Below, in pieces: positions 1 through 8,045 of a stretch of 62,337 nt of DNA (the first letter of the stretch is position 1; the number at the start of each line of letters is the position of its first letter). Below the pieces are notes generated by a model that saw nothing but the letters and a program-made list of their open reading frames with translations, did not search any database and was not told the DNA's origin. The stretch is from positions 1-62,337 of the forward strand of contig JAMCTA010000057.1 in NCBI GenBank assembly GCA_023381895.1, read 5' to 3'. The DNA is from Chloroflexota bacterium (lineage in GTDB: Bacteria > Chloroflexota > UBA4733). The position numbers and the translations under genes were made by a program.

Positions 1-1
1 C

Positions 2-286
2 AGCTTGTCCCCGGCCAAGGCGGACGCGGCGCGTCTCCTCGCCCTCTTGCGTGACTACTGGGGCATCGAAAATCGCCTCCACCATGTCCGCGATGTCACG
101 TTCGATGAGGATCGCTGCCAAGTCCGCTCCGGCGCCGCCCCGCAGGCCGTGGCCGCCTGCCGCAATCTCGCCATCGCCCTCCTGCGTCGCCGCCACTGCC
201 CCAACATCGCCGCCGGCCTCCGCAGCTGCGCCTGGCGCCCCCGCCTCGCCGTCCGCCTCGTCCTCTCCGGCGGACTCAAAAGGTGA
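2..286 (+). pseudogene. ISAs1-family transposase, C-terminal fragment
   Basis: The frame enters from the left edge and codes about 94 residues that match the C-terminal part of ISAs1/H-repeat type DDE transposases: the stretch YWGIENRLHHVRDVTFDEDR holds the family's conserved WGIENRLH and VRDVTFDED signatures, followed by a conserved RNLAIALLR. The N-terminal catalytic part lies outside the window or is lost, so it cannot be judged whether the full gene is intact. It lies upstream of a broken integrase in a zone of decayed mobile DNA. The family call is confident; completeness is unknown. Positions 287-464 between it and the integrase remnant hold nothing I recognise. Confidence 0.75.
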
Positions 287-464
287 AAAGACCCTGAGTA
301 GGCATAGACGCGCTTGACTTCGCCGACGAAGAACGGCAGGCGCGCAAGTTCGTATTGTCGCCAGAGTAGCGCTGAAGACGCCATGCGAGGTCGTAGAAGC
401 CGGGACCAGGATCGCCGCCCTGCTGATGTACTGCAATCGCCGACAGTAGCAGTCACCCCTGGCC

Positions 465-719
465 ATGCTCGAACTTGTCAATCTCCTCGAGGAGTTGCGA
501 TAGTTCCACACCTTGCGCCACACGGCAGCGAGTCTGCTCGCCGAGGCAGGCGTGCCACTGGCCGTGGCGTAGAAGTTGCTCGGTCACTCCGTAATCGCGA
601 TGACGCGCCACTACACCCACATCCTCGACGCTCTGGAGCGCGAGGCGGCAGCGAAAATAGGGCACCTCCTGGAGTTTGGCTGTCAACCGACCTTGGACGC
701 TGACAGCCCTGAGGCATGA
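465..719 (+). pseudogene. Tyrosine integrase remnant (C-terminal catalytic part, two stops)
   Basis: Read in one frame, this stretch gives the C-terminal catalytic motifs of a phage-type tyrosine recombinase: FHTLRHTAASLLAEAGVPL (the H-x-x-R box), then KLLGHSVIAMTRHYTHI with the second His and the nucleophile Tyr. Two in-frame TAG codons interrupt it, one just before FHTLRHT (501-503) and one before KLLGHS, so it cannot be translated as one protein. The N-terminal half is not recognisable upstream. It ends at TGA 717-719, only 25 bases from a copy of the tRNA-Ile 3' end, the same geometry as the intact integrase at 5322-6548. I read it as the dead integrase of an older element at this tRNA site. 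Confidence 0.8.
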
Positions 720-743
720 AGCAGTCAATAGACTGCTTCATGC
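714..743. repeat. Perfect 13-bp inverted repeat abutting the att copy
   Basis: GCATGAAGCAGTC at 714-726 and its exact complement at 731-743 flank a 4-base loop (AATA). The hairpin spans the stop codon of the dead integrase and touches the first base of the tRNA-derived repeat at 744. It may be a terminator for the integrase, although there is no T-tract, or an arm-type binding site at the element end. The structure is certain and the role is inferred. Confidence 0.7.
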
Positions 744-787
744 GGTGGGCCCAGCAGGATTCGGACCTGTGACCATCACTTTATGAG
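744..787 (-). repeat. Attachment-site copy: 3' half of tRNA-Ile(CAT)
   Basis: These 44 bases match 41 of 44 positions of 6593-6636, the 3' half of the tRNA-Ile gene from the anticodon loop to the CC end. The three differences all lie in the T arm. One pair of them swaps a T-A base pair for A-T, keeping the stem; the third gives an A-C mismatch at the base of the stem. The 5' half of the tRNA is absent here, so it is not a gene. This is the pattern left by integration at a tRNA 3' end. Confidence 0.85.
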
Positions 788-1097
788 TTCCAGGAGAAGC
801 ATCTTTAGTCGATCTGTAATGTGTGTCTCCATCTGGTAGCGTGCGCTACATTTCTGCCGCGGACCCCCAAGGTTTCATACGTTCCAGAGTGGTTGCCCCA
901 CTAACCGTAGGGGACTCTAAAGACATGTCGAGCTGTGAGCGTCTGTTTAGACAACGTCAACGAGAGGGCCGTGAATACGCTGGTCAAATCGACACATGTA
1001 CATCAAGGGGAGCTGGCTCAGGAGGATTGCAGTCGGTGATGGGTCGGTGTGGTTCCGAGGAAGCGGCACATTCTCCCGAGAGAAAGGAGAGGAGCCG
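788..1097. other. Gene-free stretch at left end of element
   Basis: No credible coding frame and no RNA gene is visible. A purine-rich stretch at about 1077-1095 (GAGAGAAAGGAGAGGAGCC) supplies a ribosome binding site for the broken istA that starts at 1098. Confidence 0.4.
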
Positions 1098-2461
1098 ATG
1101 AGTAATCGGAGGATCACGACGATGGACATTTTGGAGGTGCTGCGCTTGCTGCGAGCGGATGAGAACGACCGAGCGGTGTGAGACCGGCTAGGACTGAGCC
1201 GGCGGACGGTGGCGAAGTATCGCAGTTGGGCGAAGAAGCAAGACTTCATGGACTGGGCATTGCCCACGCCGACGGCGGTACGGCGACGGCTGGAAGCGAC
1301 GCAGCCAGTGGCGCTGCCACCACAGCAGGCCCCTAGCGTTGCCAGCTACGGAGAGGAGATCACCGCGTACGCGGCGCGTAGTATGGAGGTGGCGGCGATT
1401 CGGCGACACCAAAGGCGATCGTGCGGGTGGAGGTAGCACCCAGTAGTCAGGTCCACGTGGATGTTGGCTTCGCAGGCTGCGCGATTGGTCTCGCGGCTGG
1501 AAAAGCCCGTAAGACGTGGGTCTTCCTGCTGGTGTCATCCTAGAGCCGCCATTGCTAGGCCGAGTTGGACTTTGACCAGCGCGTGGCGACCTGGCTGTTA
1601 TGTCATCGCCATGCCTTTGGGTCGTTCGGCGCCGTGCCCAAAGGCGTGGTCTTGGACAATCTCTAGGCGACGTTCTTGCACGCCAGCGTCCACGATCCCG
1701 TGGTGCAGCACAGCTACCGGGAGCGTGCGTTGTATTACGACCTCCTGATCGATCCCAATCCGCCCCGGATGCCCTACTTAAGAGGAAAAGTGGAGCAGGA
1801 CGGCGTCCACTACATCAAGCGCAACTCTCTGGCCGGGCGAGACGCGACCGAGCGACTCGACGATCTCAACCGCAAACTCCGGCGCTGAAGAGCTTCCGTG
1901 AAGTGGAACAGGCGGCGATGTCACCGTTGCCGACCGTCCCCTACAATCCGGCGACCTTGACACGGTTGCGGCTGTACCGGGACTGCCACCCCACCTTCGA
2001 GCGAGCCTACTACTCGGCGCCTTTCCGGCTGGTGGGCCAAGAGTTGTGGGTGCCCGGGGCCGCCCGCACCGTCGACATCTGCGCCGATGCCATCGGCCCG
2101 GCCACGACAGCGGTGGTCGGCGCGTTGCTGGAGTACCGCCCCGAGCACCGGTTGCGCAGCACCGGCCGCTTGGTACGGCTGGCGGAAAAAGGTAGGTCCC
2201 GAGCTTCTGGAGCGCGCTTGCGTTCGCGCTCAGGTCTTTGACGCCGCCAACTACCCGATGGTCAAGCGCCTCCTGGCGGCGAACGTGGCGGAGGAACCAC
2301 CAGCTCAGGAGGAGACTGCGGTAGCCGCTGAGGTCGACGGCACAACGGGGGCGCCGACCTTTGCCTTTGCGCAGTCGGCGGACGAGTATGCCGTCGGTGT
2401 GCTGGGCGGCAGTGGTCCAGCCGCCACCGTCAATACCATGCTTGCCGTTCCTTGCCGCTGA
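1098..2461 (+). pseudogene. istA: IS21-family transposase IstA, multiply broken
   Basis: Pieces of an IstA-type transposase can be followed across several frames. The N-terminal HTH begins with MSNRRITTMDILEVLRLL and stops at a TGA near 1179, with RTVAKYRSWAKKQDF beyond it. The core region has CHRHAFGSFGAVPKGVV and HASVHDPVVQHSYRERALYY. Further on are YNPATLTRLRLYRDCHPTFE and a C-terminal part with GPELLERACVRAQVF and YPMVKRLLAANV. Several stops and frameshifts separate them, so the gene is dead. The partner ATPase gene istB, normally directly downstream, is missing. A purine-rich ribosome binding site precedes 1098. Terminal repeats were not located. Confidence 0.8.
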
Positions 2462-2660
2462 AATGTCGTCGTGAAGCTACGATGCGTGCCCCCAGGTCGC
2501 CAGGGATTCATATCCTTCTGGCGGTAGCCGCTGGTGCCGTTACTTTGATCACGCGCGTGCTATTGGATCAGGCGATTGCGGATTGTGGCGCTCCAGCGCG
2601 AGCAAGCATGGGCATGTCCGTCCGGGCGCCCACTCCGTCGTGCGCCGCCGGGTGAACCGG

Positions 2661-2978
2661 TTACGTGGCCGGGACGGGATGCCCTAGGAGTGCCCGCAAG
2701 CAGCAAGGATCAACCCGGACGATGCGGTGGTGTTCCCGCGTAATCGCACCGCGTCGCTCAAACACACGCAAGGCGCGATTAATGACTTCGCGGGCGGTAC
2801 CGACCCGAGCCGCCATCTCCTGCTGCGTCAAGGCGACATGCCCGCCGGTGTCCGCCCACTCCGTGAGGAGCAAGCACGCCAGCCCCACCGGCGTCCTCTG
2901 CCGGCACCGCCAGTTTTTCAGCGCCTGCCGGGTCGCCTTATCGACCATCACGATCAGCTTGGTGGGACGTCCGCGCAA
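2661..2978 (-). CDS. Small DNA-binding protein: IS630-like N-terminus joined to CRP-type winged helix
   Basis: The protein has 105 residues if it starts at TTG 2978, which is preceded at 7-base spacing by AAAGGAG; the frame is open further up to 3047 but without support. Residues 1-34 (RGRPTKLIV, then RQRTPVGLA) look like the opening of IS630-type transposases and related HTH proteins. Residues 40-100 (LTQQEMAARVGTAREVINRA then LRVFERRGAI) are a typical Crp/Fnr C-terminal winged helix. The CRP nucleotide-binding domain is absent, so it could bind DNA but has no obvious sensor. It may be a regulator of the island or a fusion made by transposition. The winged-helix call is firm; the fusion reading is inference. 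Confidence 0.6.
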   Translation of the reverse strand: MRGRPTKLIVMVDKATRQALKNWRCRQRTPVGLACLLLTEWADTGGHVALTQQEMAARVGTAREVINRALRVFERRGAITREHHRIVRVDPCCLRALLGHPVPAT

Positions 2979-3196
2979 CGTGGACTCCTTTCGTTTTGCA
3001 AACCACGAGTCTACGCGTGACACTCGCCGCCCGCATTCCGACCCCATATGTGTGGGCCAGTACTAAGCTAAACTCTTGCCTTTCGGGCGGCCCAGCACAT
3101 GGTCTCGTTCATTTGTTCGACGAAGTTGCTGTGGCGTTCTAGACTATATATGTGGCGAGTGGACATGGAAAAACCCAGCGGTAGTAATAGTAGCAT

Positions 3197-3317
3197 TAGT
3201 CCTACAGCCTCACTTGCTACGTGACTGGCAGTAGCTCCGGATGGTAGGGCGCTGACCCCTCGCTGTCCTAGTCAACACCGTCCAGATGGGCCGACCGGAA
3301 GTGAGGCTGTAGGACTA
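3197..3317. mobile_element. MITE-like element with 17-bp terminal inverted repeats and TA flanks
   Basis: GTCCTACAGCCTCACTT at 3199-3215 is the exact reverse complement of 3299-3315. Each repeat is flanked on the outside by TA (3197-3198 and 3316-3317), the target duplication of IS630/Tc1-mariner elements. The 83-base interior has no coding frame. The size, perfect termini and TA flanks fit a non-autonomous element. No other copy is seen in this window, so the family cannot be confirmed. Confidence 0.65.
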
Positions 3318-3360
3318 TAAAGGCCGACAAGAACTAGAGATTGCGTGCCGCTGCTACCTT

Positions 3361-3753
3361 ATGCACTATATCGACATCGGTATGGACGTGCATGGAGATG
3401 GAACGCCGGTCATTGGGGGACAAGTAATACTTTCTTCACCGGGTGGCCTATATATGACATGCATGGGGTTTTTGACTGAAGAGAAGCTCGCTGAAGAAGC
3501 GAGGCGATACGGCGAAGCAGGCTATCGCCCACAAGTTGTTTGGCCGAATGGTGTTCTGGCGTCCACAGCGATTGGACTGGCTGTAGATATCGTGACCGAC
3601 TGGACCCGTCGCGCCCGGCCTTACGCCTATTTCGTCTATAACGGAAATGAGGGCACGCTAACAGCGAGTGTTACCTTGCGGAACCGCACAAACCTTAGGT
3701 GCCCACATTTTTCGGATAGTGACGTTGGAGATCCAGTACTAATCGAACTCTAG
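3361..3753 (+). pseudogene. ThiF/E1-like adenylyltransferase, C-terminal fragment
   Basis: The 130 codons resemble the C-terminal part of the ThiF-family (E1-like) enzymes that accompany bacterial ubiquitin-like modules: YIDIGMDVH, IGGQVILSSPGG, TCMGFLTEEKLAEEARRYG and RPQVVWPNGVLASTAIGLAV. The nucleotide-binding Rossmann half with the GxGxxG loop is absent; just upstream are 43 bases and then the MITE. A Cys that I expect before CMGF (as in a C-x-x-C pair) is Tyr here. No ribosome binding site precedes the ATG. I take it as the relic of a ubiquitin-like defence or modification operon. The family assignment is from memory of motif patterns and needs a profile search. Confidence 0.5.
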
Positions 3754-3896
3754 CTAATTGGTAGGCTTGCTCGGTACTTCCTGTGTGCCGCGATAAGTCG
3801 GCAAGCCGTTTGCACTACCTGTCAGAAATGACGCATCATTAACCCTGCATAGGCCCGCGTGTAGTGGCCCCGCACCAATTCGTAGGAGCCAGAGCA

Positions 3897-4169
3897 ATGA
3901 GTTCTCCCCTAGATCGCCATGAGCAAGAGTTTCATATTGGCGACAGTGTGCTCTACCACGACCCCAGCCGAGATATGGCACTTATGTACGCTGAGGTAAT
4001 CGAAGTAAGTCCTCTTCTGACCATCTGGGTCCCGAAACTTGCTGATGAGCGGTTCCCTTCACCGATAGATCTCCACCGAACTGCGTTGGATGCCAAAGGC
4101 TGCCGATTCTGCGACCCGCCTACTCTCGCAAAAGGCGTTCAACTACAGGGAAATAGGCACCCTGAGTAA
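3897..4169 (+). CDS. Hypothetical protein, 90 aa
   Basis: The ATG at 3897 has TAGGAG nine bases upstream, which favours it over the in-frame start at 3864. The protein is soluble and mixed in charge, with a central hydrophobic stretch (MALMYAEVIEVSPLLTIWV) that looks like beta strands, in the manner of small SH3-like barrels (HIGDSVLYHDP), and a lone C-x-x-C near the end (GCRFCDPP reads C-R-F-C). I do not recognise a family. It lies between the E1-like relic and the dif-like site, on the same strand, and could be cargo of the same old module. Confidence 0.45.
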   Translation: MSSPLDRHEQEFHIGDSVLYHDPSRDMALMYAEVIEVSPLLTIWVPKLADERFPSPIDLHRTALDAKGCRFCDPPTLAKGVQLQGNRHPE

Positions 4170-4234
4170 TTTCTGCTAAGGGTACTACAGAGCATCTTTC
4201 ACGCGAGGGACACCTTGACCGCCACGGCCATGTG

Positions 4235-4262
4235 CCGTAGGATAACTGCGTTTATCCTACGG
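4235..4262. other. dif-like Xer recombination site candidate
   Basis: An 11-bp arm CCGTAGGATAA, a 6-base centre CTGCGT and the perfectly complementary arm TTATCCTACGG make 28 bp, exactly the architecture of dif (11+6+11). The inner ends ATAA and TTAT are the ones conserved in dif and plasmid Xer sites. The symmetry extends one more base on each side (4234-4263). It lies 25 bases upstream of a XerC/D-like recombinase gene. Being fully symmetric it could also be an ordinary hairpin or an operator for that gene; there is no T-tract to make it a terminator. Confidence 0.5.
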
Positions 4263-4287
4263 CAACAGCGCCCGATCGGAGGCCCAC

Positions 4288-5199
4288 ATGCCCACCGCGC
4301 CGACCAGCCAACCGCGCCCCCACGGCTCCACCGACCTCGCGCTGCCGAGCCAGCTCGTGCCGCCCGTCATCCACCAGGCGGGTGCGCAGGCGGCGCGGCG
4401 GTATCTGGAGTTCTTCGCTGCGCACATCCGCAACCCGAACACGCGCACGGCCTATGCGCGCACTGCGCGGGTGTTCTTCGCCTGGTGCGCCTATCACGGG
4501 CTCGCACTCCACCAAATAGAACCCATTGCCGTCGCCGCCTATATCGAAACCGTCCAGCGGGATCACGCCGCGCCCACGGTCAAGCAGCACCTCGCCGCCT
4601 TGCGGCGGCTGTTCGACTGGCTGGTGATCGGCCAGGTGCTGCCCAGCAACCCGGCCGCTTCCGTCAACGGCCCCAAGCACGTCACGCGCACAGGCAAGAC
4701 GCCGGTGCTGGAAGGTGAGCAGGCGCGGGCGCTGCTGGCGGTCATCGAGACGGACACCGTGAAGGGGTTGCGCGATCGCGCGCTCATCGCGGTGATGATC
4801 TACACCTTCGGGCGGGTCGGCGCCGTGACGCGGTTACGGGGCGAGGACTACTACCAGAACGGGAAGCGCTGGTGGCTGCGGCTGCACGAGAAAGGCGGCT
4901 CCCGCTGTCAGCTGGTCGCTGTATACCGTGTGTATGTGCAATGCATCGAACTTCAGCAGTGCCTCTGGCAAGTAAAAGCGAGTGCACCACATTCGACGCC
5001 TAGCTGGGTTTCGAAAACAACTTGGAGAAGCAGTTGTCAACTGCCGTTGACCAGTGCTCTAGGAAGCCGCTGTTCACGAAGCACAGTGGACTGGTTTGCG
5101 CACTCCTGGTGCGAATCGTGGTGGGAAAGCGCGAATGGCGGCCGACGCGGGCCCACCTGCTGTTTTGATCACTGTCAATCGGTGCTGCTGTCGGCATAA
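4288..5199 (+). pseudogene. XerC/D-like tyrosine recombinase, truncated in the catalytic domain
   Basis: The start is well supported (CGGAGG seven bases before ATG). Residues 30-110 form the SAM-like core-binding domain (NPNTRTAYARTARVFFAWC; APTVKQHLAALRRLFDWLV), and the catalytic domain begins with LRDRALIAVMIYTFGRVGAV, which includes the first catalytic Arg. After about residue 207 (HEKGGSR, near base 4908) the similarity stops abruptly; the frame runs on to 5199 through residues unrelated to the family, so the H-x-x-R box, second His and Tyr are all missing. It cannot be active. The stretch from 4909 to 5321 holds no other gene that I recognise, and the break near 4908 looks like a deletion or insertion junction. 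Confidence 0.75.
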
Positions 5200-5321
5200 G
5201 CAATGCTGCGTATAAGCCTTTCACGCGCAACATAACGATTGTCGACTATCGATAGCTTTGCGCTAGTATGAACTGGCTGGCAAGAGCCTTGCGACTATTT
5301 GCTCGGAAAGGTGCGTATGGA

Positions 5322-6548
5322 ATGTTGACCGCCACTCAACTCCCGACGAAACGTCGACTGCGGAAACGAGGCGATGGCGAAGGCACGCTTTACCTAGATG
5401 AACAGCGCGGACTTTGGATCGGCGAGCTAATGATTGGCTATCGGCCTGATGGCAAGCCAGACCGTCGTCGTGTCACCGCCAAACTTCAGGGTGACTGTCG
5501 GCGTAAGCTCGATGCACTCAAGCTCAAGTGCGAAAATGGATTGCTGCCAGCTCGCCAGGCCGAGAAGGAGACGGTCGCTGCATTTCTTGCCCGGTGGCTC
5601 CAGGCTATCCGCGCCACTGTCAGACCACGAACGGCGGATGTTTATGCCGATTACAGTCGATTGCACATCGATCCAGAACTCGGCCGCCACAAGCTTGGCG
5701 GTTTGCGGCCTGAACACATCCAAACCTTCTACGCGAATAAGCTGGCGGCTGGCCTTGCACCGGCGACAGTGCACAAGATGCACGCAATTCTCCACAGAGC
5801 GCTGCACGACACCGTTCGATGGAACCTCATAGTTCGCAATGCTGCTGATGCGGTCGACGCACCAACTGCACGCAAGAAGGAACTGCACCCACCAACGGTC
5901 AACGAACTTCGCCAGTTGCTGGCCATCGCAGAGACAACCAGCGACCCATTTACCGCGCTTTGGTCTACAGCCATATACTCCGGGTGTCGTTTGGGAGAAT
6001 TGCTCGGGCTCACATGGACGGACGTTGACCTTAACGTGGGCGCTTTGACAATTCGCCGGAATTTGGTGAGTTGTAAAGCGACAGAACCCATCTTCGGCGA
6101 GCCAAAGACAGCTCGCAGTCGGCGCCGTGTAACCATTCCAACGCCAGCGGTCGAGGCGCTGCAAGCCCATCGACGAGGGCAATTGCAGCGCCGACTTGTG
6201 CTTGGGCCTGATTATGGACCGCACGATATGGTATTCGCCAGCGCCACTGGTTCGCCGCTCATCGCCCGCAACGTGCAGCGCGCATTCAAACTCGCACTCG
6301 GTCGCGCTGGGCTTCCGAGCACTGTCCGCTTTCACGACCTACGGCACGCGGCAGCCACGCTCCTCCTCCAAGCGGGTGTTCACCCCAAGGTCGTCAGCGA
6401 GCGCCTTGGCCATAGCACGGTCACTATGACGCTCGATACGTATAGTCACGTCATTCCCAGCCTGGATGCCGATGCCGCGAACCAGATTGCCCGGCTGTTA
6501 GCTCCAGCGGCCATCGCTCCAGCCAGTTCCCCCACTACGCCACACTAG
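5322..6548 (+). CDS. int: Tyrosine integrase (phage/ICE type), intact
   Basis: This integrase is 408 residues from ATG 5322, chosen because GGAAAGG lies about 10 bases upstream; the in-frame ATG at 5268 lacks a ribosome binding site. It has an AP2-like arm-binding N-terminus (GDGEGTLYLDEQRGLWIGEL), a core-binding domain at about 80-175, and a complete catalytic set: Arg223 (SGCRLGEL), Lys262 (EPKTARSRR), His338 and Arg341 (FHDLRHAAAT), His364 (LGHSTV) and Tyr374 (LDTYSHV). It ends 45 bases from the tRNA-Ile 3' end, which is its probable target. No excisionase gene is recognisable nearby. It may still be able to mobilise the island or the tandem array. Confidence 0.92.
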   Translation: MLTATQLPTKRRLRKRGDGEGTLYLDEQRGLWIGELMIGYRPDGKPDRRRVTAKLQGDCRRKLDALKLKCENGLLPARQAEKETVAAFLARWLQAIRATVRPRTADVYADYSRLHIDPELGRHKLGGLRPEHIQTFYANKLAAGLAPATVHKMHAILHRALHDTVRWNLIVRNAADAVDAPTARKKELHPPTVNELRQLLAIAETTSDPFTALWSTAIYSGCRLGELLGLTWTDVDLNVGALTIRRNLVSCKATEPIFGEPKTARSRRRVTIPTPAVEALQAHRRGQLQRRLVLGPDYGPHDMVFASATGSPLIARNVQRAFKLALGRAGLPSTVRFHDLRHAAATLLLQAGVHPKVVSERLGHSTVTMTLDTYSHVIPSLDADAANQIARLLAPAAIAPASSPTTPH

Positions 6549-6592
6549 TCGACATATTGCGGAGATTTGAGGGACTGTACCAGAGGGAATCG

Positions 6593-6636
6593 GGTGGGCC
6601 CAGCTGGATTCGGACCAGCGACCATCACTTTATGAG
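6593..6636 (-). repeat. Attachment site inside tRNA-Ile (right copy)
   Basis: This is the 3' half of the functional tRNA-Ile gene, matched by 744-787. Together the two define the ends of the inserted element. Confidence 0.85.
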
Positions 6637-6667
6637 AGTGCTGCTCTCACCGCTGAGCTATGGGCCC
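6595..6667 (-). tRNA. tRNA-Ile(CAT), lysidine-type
   Basis: The complement folds as a full cloverleaf: acceptor GGGCCCA with TGGGCCC, D stem GCTC/GAGC, anticodon loop CTCATAA with anticodon CAT, T arm GCTGG-TCCGAAT-CCAGC, then A-CC. The loop CTCATAA and the variable and T-arm sequences resemble E. coli tRNA-Ile2 more than elongator or initiator tRNA-Met, so I assign the minor Ile tRNA whose C34 is changed to lysidine by TilS. The bottom pair of the anticodon stem is a G-A mismatch. The stop codon of the DUF951 gene lies in its acceptor region. Confidence 0.85.
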
Positions 6668-6894
6668 GTGGGACGTAGTGTACCGGCTCGCGGGGCGGGG
6701 CCATCGGGCGATGTCTGACGCACGATCTTTCGAATTCTGCGCTCTAGATAGAACCGGTCCAGGAGAACGCGCTGATTGCAGGTCAAGCACGTGATGCCGA
6801 TGTCTGCCCCCAACCTGACGACACGCCAGGCTGTTCCGCCGCAAGCGTGGCGCTTCCGCAGCTCGACCACGTCTCCAAGACTCAGGTCTAGCAC
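6658..6894 (-). CDS. DUF951 domain protein
   Basis: The protein has 78 residues from a GTG at 6894 with AGGGA about ten bases upstream. LSLGDVVELRKRHACGG, then ACGGTAWRVVRLGADIGITC, with CLTCNQRVLLDRFYLERRI further on, are the conserved blocks of DUF951, a small basic protein family of unknown role common in Firmicutes and Chloroflexota. Cys residues in HACGG and CLTC could bind zinc. The reading frame runs 10 bases into the tRNA-Ile gene and stops there, so the C-terminal tail after IRKI is probably set by the tRNA sequence. It is divergent from the threonine aldolase gene. Confidence 0.75.
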   Translation of the reverse strand: MLDLSLGDVVELRKRHACGGTAWRVVRLGADIGITCLTCNQRVLLDRFYLERRIRKIVRQTSPDGPAPRAGTLRPTGP

Positions 6895-6963
6895 AGGCAG
6901 ACGTCCCTACTCTCAAAAGGTATGCTTCCAGTGTAGAGGACCTGTCAAGGGAGGTTGGCCGCG

Positions 6964-8019
6964 ATGGCTTCGGTGATCGATCTGCGTAGTGATACCGTCA
7001 CACATCCCACGCCGGAGATGCGGCGAGCAATGGCGGAGGCTCCTGTCGGGGACGACGTGTATGGCGAAGATCCCACGATCAACGAGCTAGAAGCGCGGAG
7101 CGCTGCTCTGCTGGGCAAAGAAGCAGGGTTGTTCACGCCTTCGGGAACTATGAGCAATCTCGTGGCGGTGACGACGCACTGTAACCGCGGCGAAGGAGTC
7201 ATTCTCGGTGCCAGCTCCCACATTCTCCTCAACGAGGTGGGGGGCCTTGCCGCTATTGGGGGGCTTATCACCCAGACACTTCCGGACCCTGGTGGCAAGA
7301 TGGATCCAAGGAGTGTCGAGGCTGCTGTCCGGCGGGAGAGCGTACACGCATTTGGCACACGTCTCATCTGCGCGGAAAACACCCACAACTATGCAGGCGG
7401 TCGCGTGTCCACTGCCGGGGATCTGCAAGCCCTGCGCACCGTTGCGGACCAATACGGCCTCAGTATTCACCTTGATGGCGCTCGCATCTTCAACGCCGCA
7501 ATTGCGCTGAGTGTGCCAGCTAAAGAACTAGCTGCAGCAGCAGATAGTGTCAGTTTCTGCTTCTCCAAGGGACTCTCCGCCCCCGTCGGCTCGATGCTTG
7601 TGGGCAGTATAGATTTCATTACAAGAGCCCGTCGCCGGCGCAAGCAGCTGGGCGGTGGCATGCGGCAGGCGGGGGTTCTTGCAGCGGCGGCGTTGGTGGC
7701 GCTTGACACCATGATTGATCGTCTTGCCGAAGATCACCGTAACGCCAAGCATCTCGCCGAAGGGTTGAGCCGGATACCTGGACTCGATATCGACCCGAAA
7801 CAGGTCGAAACAAATATTCTGATGGTTGATCTACCGTCGGCTGCTGCCGGACAGCTCTTCCCCGTACGCCTTCGGGAGCTCGGCGTGCTGATCCACCATC
7901 TGTCAGGCCAGCGGCTGCGCCTCGTCACCCACTACGGAATCGACGCGCAAGACATCGATATAGCTATCAAGCGCTTTACCCAAGCTGCCGAGGAGATCCT
8001 AGTCGCACACGTAGCGTGA
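6964..8019 (+). CDS. ltaE: Low-specificity L-threonine aldolase
   Basis: This PLP enzyme (351 aa) cleaves L-threonine or L-allo-threonine to glycine and acetaldehyde in the cytosol. Fold-type I features are plain: [19 protein letters not shown] at the N-terminus, [12 protein letters not shown], the cofactor-contacting [19 protein letters not shown] with the PLP-binding Asp, and [14 protein letters not shown] with the Schiff-base Lys. ATG 6964 is chosen because GGAGG is nine bases upstream; an in-frame TTG at 6955 overlaps that site. It is monocistronic and convergent with the peptidase gene. Confidence 0.93.
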   Translation: MASVIDLRSDTVTHPTPEMRRAMAEAPVGDDVYGEDPTINELEARSAALLGKEAGLFTPSGTMSNLVAVTTHCNRGEGVILGASSHILLNEVGGLAAIGGLITQTLPDPGGKMDPRSVEAAVRRESVHAFGTRLICAENTHNYAGGRVSTAGDLQALRTVADQYGLSIHLDGARIFNAAIALSVPAKELAAAADSVSFCFSKGLSAPVGSMLVGSIDFITRARRRRKQLGGGMRQAGVLAAAALVALDTMIDRLAEDHRNAKHLAEGLSRIPGLDIDPKQVETNILMVDLPSAAAGQLFPVRLRELGVLIHHLSGQRLRLVTHYGIDAQDIDIAIKRFTQAAEEILVAHVA

Positions 8020-8023
8020 CCGC

Positions 8024-8045
8024 AAAGCCTTGAATCCGGGGCTTT
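8024..8045. terminator. Possible weak bidirectional terminator
   Basis: AAAGCC (8024-8029) and GGCTTT (8040-8045) can pair between the convergent ltaE and peptidase genes, giving short T runs on both strands. The stem is only six pairs, so support is modest. Confidence 0.35.

Larger units (their letters stand above)
744..6636. mobile_element. Integrative element in tRNA-Ile(CAT), degraded
   Basis: The element is bounded by 44-bp direct repeats (744-787 and 6593-6636), the right one being part of the functional tRNA gene. The intact tyrosine integrase at 5322-6548 sits against the tRNA, the usual arrangement for tRNA-targeting elements. Cargo is mostly wreckage: an IS21 transposase remnant, a MITE, an E1-like fragment, two small genes and a truncated recombinase with a dif-like site. 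No replication, conjugation or phage structural genes are visible, so it is probably a reduced island. Exact crossover points within the repeats cannot be set from sequence alone. Confidence 0.65.

Noticed and set aside
5427..6335. 302-codon minus-strand open frame inside the integrase
   Set aside because: It is a shadow of the intact integrase, which has all catalytic residues on the other strand.
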